Assembly (NCBI RefSeq): GCF_045679555.1
Contig: NC_092092.1
Coordinates: forward strand, 20,072,469 to 20,136,468
DNA length: 64,000 nucleotides
Reading direction: 5' to 3'
Origin: Salvelinus alpinus
Taxonomy: Eukaryota; Chordata; Actinopteri; Salmoniformes; Salmonidae
Made by a program: the position numbers and the translations under genes. The notes under the pieces are model-generated. The model worked only from the letters and a program-made list of their open reading frames with translations. It had not been told where the DNA came from and ran no database searches. Positions 23,048-64,000 of the stretch are shown here, piece by piece. Numbering within the stretch: the stretch's first letter is position 1; each line of letters opens with the position of its first letter.

Positions 23048-25850
23048 ATAGTGTGATGTGCATTTGATAGTGATTAAAGGTCCAATGCAGCCGTTTTATC
23101 TTAATATCAAATCATTGCTGGGTAACAATTAAGTACCTTACTGTGATTGTTTTCCATTAAAATGGTCAAAAACAAACAAAAATAGTTTCTAAGCTATGAG
23201 CAATTTCTCAAGCAAGAATTTTGCTAGACTGTCTGGGAGTGGTTTGAGTGGGGAGGAGAAAACAGAAAATTAGCTGAGAAATGTGGAACTCTTCCTTATT
23301 GGTCTATTAACTAATTTACTGCATGGTGATGTCACCATGGAAGGCCAAAACTCCCTCCCACCAAAACAGGCTGACATTTCAGGCGGTCTTTTCAAACAGC
23401 TTGCACACTACAAGGGCATTATCATCATTTTCACAATTTCACAGTATGATTCCAACCTCATAGTATGGAAATATAAAACCCAGGTAATCATGGTTTTGAC
23501 TGCACTGGGCCTTTAAGCAGAGTGGGAATCTCACTGCTGCTGTAGTTTGTTGATGGTGCTGTTGATGGTGCTGTTGTCAAAGAGGGAGCTGACTGAGACT
23601 GGAACAATTAGTAGTCTCTTCCCACAGCCCATAAATTATTGAACAATTAGAAAAAACGAATCAGTTGAAGATTTGCATCCATCTGTGATATGTCCCTCTT
23701 TTCATTATATGACATCTGGGGTGTAATCATTACACAGGGTCTGTTGCAAAATGATTAGTCTGTTGCAAAAAGTTTTTCAACAGAAACCGTTTACTCCAAC
23801 GGAAAATGTAAACGAGAGTTTCTATTGAACAAATTCAGGTAGGTTCCTCCCCGTTTCGTTTGCTTCTTAAATGGTATACGGTTTCCATAATGAATACGCC
23901 CCTGATCTTTCGGTTTGGAGTAAACAGCTTCCATTGCAAAGGTTTGCAACTGTTAGCAACATTGTCTGACTAATGAATACACCACAGGGGGCAGTCCTAG
24001 GTTTGAGGTTTACGTGGCATCATCATTACCTCCCAACAGATGGCGTTATTTCCTACGTGACATTACTAACCCTTCGCAATGAGGAAATCAGAGCATGATG
24101 CCTCAATATGGCTCCATCTGTGAGTGAACATTCACTAGACTGGAGTGCATGAATAGATAGGCTACCTCCTCTCAGTCAAATGTATATTATTCATGATGCC
24201 ATTCCAGTGTTTCCCCTAGGACTTTTTTCAGCAGCGGTGGCAAAGTTAGCGTAGAGCGGGCATGGCCAATTGCGCGGCCTCCGACCAAAGATTTTAGAGC
24301 CTCACCTCTTGGTCTCAGAGACAACATTTTGCGGCCCGCCACCGCTAAATGAATATAGGAGAAACACTGCATTCAAGGTCCCATACATTAACACTTGAAT
24401 GATCACTATTTCACTGAAATATTGAATCATGAATGAGCTTTGTTCAGAAATTTCACAAATAAACTGCCCATTGAATAAAGGCATTGAAGCTCAATATCTA
24501 ACTCACAGAATGTTTACCATACTATGACAAATACACAAGTACAAAGAGCATTCAATGAGACCTGAGCATTCGCTCAATAATTAACACTAGAGCTCAGAAT
24601 TAGCAGCAGGACGGCCTACTGCTGGATATGCTCAGTCAGAGAGACCCATCAATCCCTATGCATAAAATGTGGCCACCTCTTGTTGTAGTTCAAGAGATGC
24701 CAATTACTTACAGACACTATTTGCCATGGGCATCAGTGTCTGCATCCCAAATGACCTATGGTCCCTGTTCAAAAGTAGTGCACTAAATAGGGAATAGAGT
24801 GCCATTTGGGTCACAGTCAGCCAGCCACCAACCAACCACACAACATGTGGTCTATACAGCTGTCAGTCAGGAACTTAAAGTAATGACAGCTGACCACAAA
24901 GGAGAAGACCTCAGCTGTGAGGTGAAGTTCAACACTGGTGATTGATAAAGTATGTTTTTATTACACTGATTTACATAGACAGCTGAACTGTGAGAAAGAC
25001 CATGTACAGGAGTAGTGATGTCTGTCTGTAGGCTTATTTGTTCCTTCTAAGCACTGAGTCAATGACTGGCAGTGGCCCACAAACTCAGGGTTTGAATTAC
25101 ACATTGACTCTTGGGGTGCCCGACGAGGTGTCTTATGGGTCCCAGACATCGATATCTTTGAACATTTTGGGGGCGCCATATTGGTATGAGAATTCTTCTG
25201 AGGGGCCCTGATTTGATGACCCCTCTAGCCCACCTGTTATCCAAACCCTGTGCACAATCCTGTGTTGTCGGGGGAAAAGGGTAGTCCAGTCTATCCTACA
25301 GGAGTCAATCAGGTGCTTGTTTAGACATAGTTATGCAAGGCATTGTGTCAGATATGTCAGGACTGTAATAATAAACCTATAATGGCTTCTACTTCAGACA
25401 ACAGAAGGAAACCACATTGACCAATTATATTTTCCGATAGGAGATGAATTGGCAAATAATACTTTGAAATGGAGTGGGCTTCTTTAGCCATATATACCTT
25501 TGTTCTTCAGTCCCTATTGTGGGCTACTAGCCCCCTGTACTGAATGTCTATATATCTCGAAAGACTGTTCTGAACAGGACTCACAGGGTGTGTAGGGTTT
25601 GGTTCCAGCCTAGTACTAACACACATAATAGTGATGATTAGGCTACAGTAGGCTAATAATAGTTCAGAGGTAACGTGAGCCCATAATATGCTTTATTGTT
25701 TCATTCTCAGCCATTTTCAGACACACATTCATGTTTGCAGTAGCAAGAAAAAACGTCGAACTACGATGTGCTATTGGTGGAAGTTCTTCCCATGTGATTG
25801 ATGTTCAATTTTCTTGTTGTCGGACGGTCTCTGCGCTAATGGCTCCTCCT
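23048..25850. other. Intergenic region between FOXN2 and FBXO11
   Basis: No gene is supported. A dispersed salmonid repeat with CAGAAACCGTTTACTCC / GGAGTAAACAGCTTCC (inverted relation) lies at 23735-23965. A short repeat with AAAAGTAGTGCACTAAATAG lies at 24735-24830 and recurs near 46800, 62290 and 62620. The rest is unassigned. Confidence 0.5.
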
Positions 25851-26040
25851 GCAATAGCAAAACGCAGCTGAGCAAGGGTTGTAGGGGCAACGCAAATATA
25901 TATAAAAAAATCTCTAGCCGCAGGAAAGGGGTGACTTATTGAGCAATGTTTAAGAAAAAAACATTTTAGATTGCGTGCTTAGACGTCGTTCCAACTGTAG
26001 CGAAGGGTTCGTTTTTTCTTTTAAATTCTAAATACCCCAA
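25850..26040 (+). promoter_or_regulatory. fbxo11: FBXO11 5' UTR / core promoter region
   Basis: A TATA-like run ATATATATAAAAAAAT lies at about 25898-25913, some 130 nt before the start codon. An in-frame TAA at 26029-26031 limits the ORF to the ATG at 26041. The exact transcription start is not visible, and calling this the promoter is inference. Confidence 0.4.
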
Positions 26041-62250
<36,210 letters not shown>

Positions 62251-63090
62251 GCTGGACCCCCCCCGGACCCTTCCAGGCCTTTTCTCTATATAGTACCCTA
62301 CTTTTGACTCAAACCCTATGCTGGCCCTGGTCAAAACTAGTGCACTGTAGGGAATAGGGTGTCATTTTGGACAGAGACTCCTGTTTGTTCAGCTCAGCTA
62401 ACTAGTCCACCTATGGGGAGGATGAAAAATACAAACTTATAAATATTACAATGTAAAAATGACTTTAAAAAAATATGGGGAAAAATGGATGTCAAGCTGA
62501 AAGGAGACATGACATTTCTGCTGTGGATGCACTGACTGCCTGCACCGCTTCTTTTTATTTTCCTTCCCAGCAACATGTTGACGAGGAGGCAATGGGACTT
62601 GGTCGGTGATGAATGGGTATTCTTATTCCCTTCATAGGGCACTACTTTTGACCAGGGCCAGCATTAGGTTCCTAGTCAAAAGTACCCTATGAACTGAATA
62701 GGGTGCCATGTCAGATATTGACTCAGGTTGGAGAATTCATGGGAAGCATTTCAGCTTTATAGCGGAGCTGTGGATGGACGCTAGACATTTTAATGCCCCT
62801 CCCTGCCTTTCTTGGCGAAGTGAAGTCAGACTGCAGTTATTGTACAGAGCCATACGAGGAACTAGTTCCTCAGGCAGAGGAGGCAGAGCCTCGCCACACA
62901 CTGCTTCTGTCTCCGGCAGCAAACCGTTGTGCTGGTATATGTATGGTTACAGAAAAAAATTGACCTAGCACTTCGGGGGTTTTTTAAGAAAAAAGATTTT
63001 AAATGCTTTTCTCATGTAGTTTTGTATTTTCATGCAGAAATGTTACTGTACTTGAATGTCTTTATTAAATATATACATTTTTTTTTTTGG
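62251..63090 (+). other. fbxo11: FBXO11 3' UTR (probable)
   Basis: Non-coding sequence follows the stop. Two fragments of a dispersed repeat (AGTGCACTGTAGGGAATAGG at 62275-62370 and AGGGCACTACTTTTGACC at 62615-62715) are embedded. A poly(A) signal variant lies at 63064. The UTR end is inferred. Confidence 0.6.
63064..63069 (+). terminator. fbxo11: Candidate poly(A) signal ATTAAA for FBXO11
   Basis: ATTAAA is followed by a T-rich stretch within 20 nt, a usual downstream element arrangement. A canonical AATAAA lies further away, at 63925-63930. Confidence 0.5.
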
Positions 63091-63360
63091 TTATTACCCC
63101 CCACAGACTTGGTGTAATGTCGCAGTATCTACATTCTTTCTGTGAAAGAGAACAAAGCAACATTGACTATTTTAAGAGAAGCTGCGAAAAATACATTGGT
63201 CTTGTTAACTTTTAGAATTGATCTAGAACTGTGGCCATTTTGGTTTTGACTCTTTGAACACCCAAATACATTTGTCTGCAATATGGAGATAAGGAACCAT
63301 GAATGCTTCGCTACATATTTCCTATTATTTGGACCACACTGGAGGTAAACCTCTGTATTA

Positions 63361-63530
63361 AGGGCTGGATTCAATCGGTATCTTCCGCGTTAAAATGTAA
63401 AGGACATTTCTGACTGAGCTGACCTGCAGCGTTTACCGATGACGTTGCCAAACATAGGAACATTGCCTTTAAAATTTTACTCGAGCTATAATGCGGATCC
63501 TCTGCGATACTGATTGAATCCAGCCCTAAG
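63361..63530. mobile_element. Small MITE with long terminal inverted repeats
   Basis: AGGGCTGGATTCAATCGGTAT at the left and the inverted form at the right (GATACTGATTGAATCCAGCCCT) pair with few mismatches. It is about 170 bp and non-coding. Confidence 0.75.
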
Positions 63531-63571
63531 TCTTGTGAACTTACAGCTGTCCTGGTTAACATGGCGCTTTT

Positions 63572-63688
63572 CTAGCCTGGTCCCAGATCTGTTTGTTCTG
63601 TCTTGCAAATGCCTCTGGTGATGTCATTTCCCATAATGACCATAGGTGTTGGCAATGCCACACAAACCGATCTGAGCCCAGGTTAAGG
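63572..63688. mobile_element. Small MITE with inverted ends
   Basis: TAGCCTGGTCCCAGATCTGTTTG at the left is inverted at the right (ACAAACCGATCTGAGCCCAGGTTA). It is about 117 bp and non-coding. Confidence 0.7.
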
Positions 63689-64000
63689 CAAATATTTTCA
63701 CATAGAGGTAAAGCATTGCCAGAGATCTTTTTCTAAAGTAAAGCTCTTAAATATATAACCAGTATATGGTGTGACTGTGGGTTCTCAAACAGCCAGAATT
63801 GTATGCATGTACCATAACATCTAGACTTAATATATTGTGGAGTATTCAATAACCATTTTGTAGATGCTAGTGTGAATTAAAAGGGTTTAATTTCCTAGAT
63901 AGAGGAAAGTGGTCATTCTTTTAAAATAAACTTTATTAGATCATAATATTTGTGATGGAAAGGAGAGAAGAACAAACTACAAAGAACAAAACATGGATTC

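Overview
The window is vertebrate nuclear DNA from a ray-finned fish, most likely a salmonid. It has large introns with GT-AG splice sites, two vertebrate genes, and a dense load of Tc1/mariner, hAT and piggyBac-like DNA transposons, CR1/L2/RSg-type LINEs, and tRNA-derived SINEs with salmonid-style tails. Nothing in it is bacterial or viral.

Two protein-coding genes lie in tandem on the + strand. FOXN2 (forkhead transcription factor) has four coding exons between 4987 and 10400. They join without a frame break into 424 codons plus a stop. FBXO11 (SCF ubiquitin-ligase substrate receptor with an F-box, a beta-helix repeat region and a C-terminal UBR-type zinc finger) has 21 coding exons between 26041 and 62250. 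They join without a frame break into 880 codons plus a stop. Every FBXO11 junction has GT-AG borders and matching phase.

Layout: 1-4640, an almost complete LINE on the - strand with a 2A-like motif and one frameshift. 4650-10400, FOXN2, with minisatellites, CA repeats and a hAT MITE in its introns. 10401-13700, the probable FOXN2 3' UTR. 13700-25850, an intergenic region mostly made of nested transposons: an old LINE on the - strand, a Tc1, SINEs and LINE tails. 25850-26128, the FBXO11 5' end. 26129-46642, FBXO11 intron 1 (20.5 kb), filled with Tc1, piggyBac-like and hAT elements, several nested. 44937-46668, a 56-bp tandem array. 46643-62250, FBXO11 exons 2-21. 62251-64000, 3' UTR and flank with short MITEs.

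The most unusual feature is the array at the intron 1/exon 2 border of FBXO11. The complete 3' splice site of exon 2 (branch-point-like motif, pyrimidine tract, AG and the first ~27 exon bases) is repeated 31 times in tandem. Only the last copy leads into the real exon body in frame. All 30 upstream copies would cause a premature stop if used. Other splice-site-adjacent tandem repeats lie in FBXO11 introns 9, 10 and 11, so this gene carries several candidate VNTRs next to exons.
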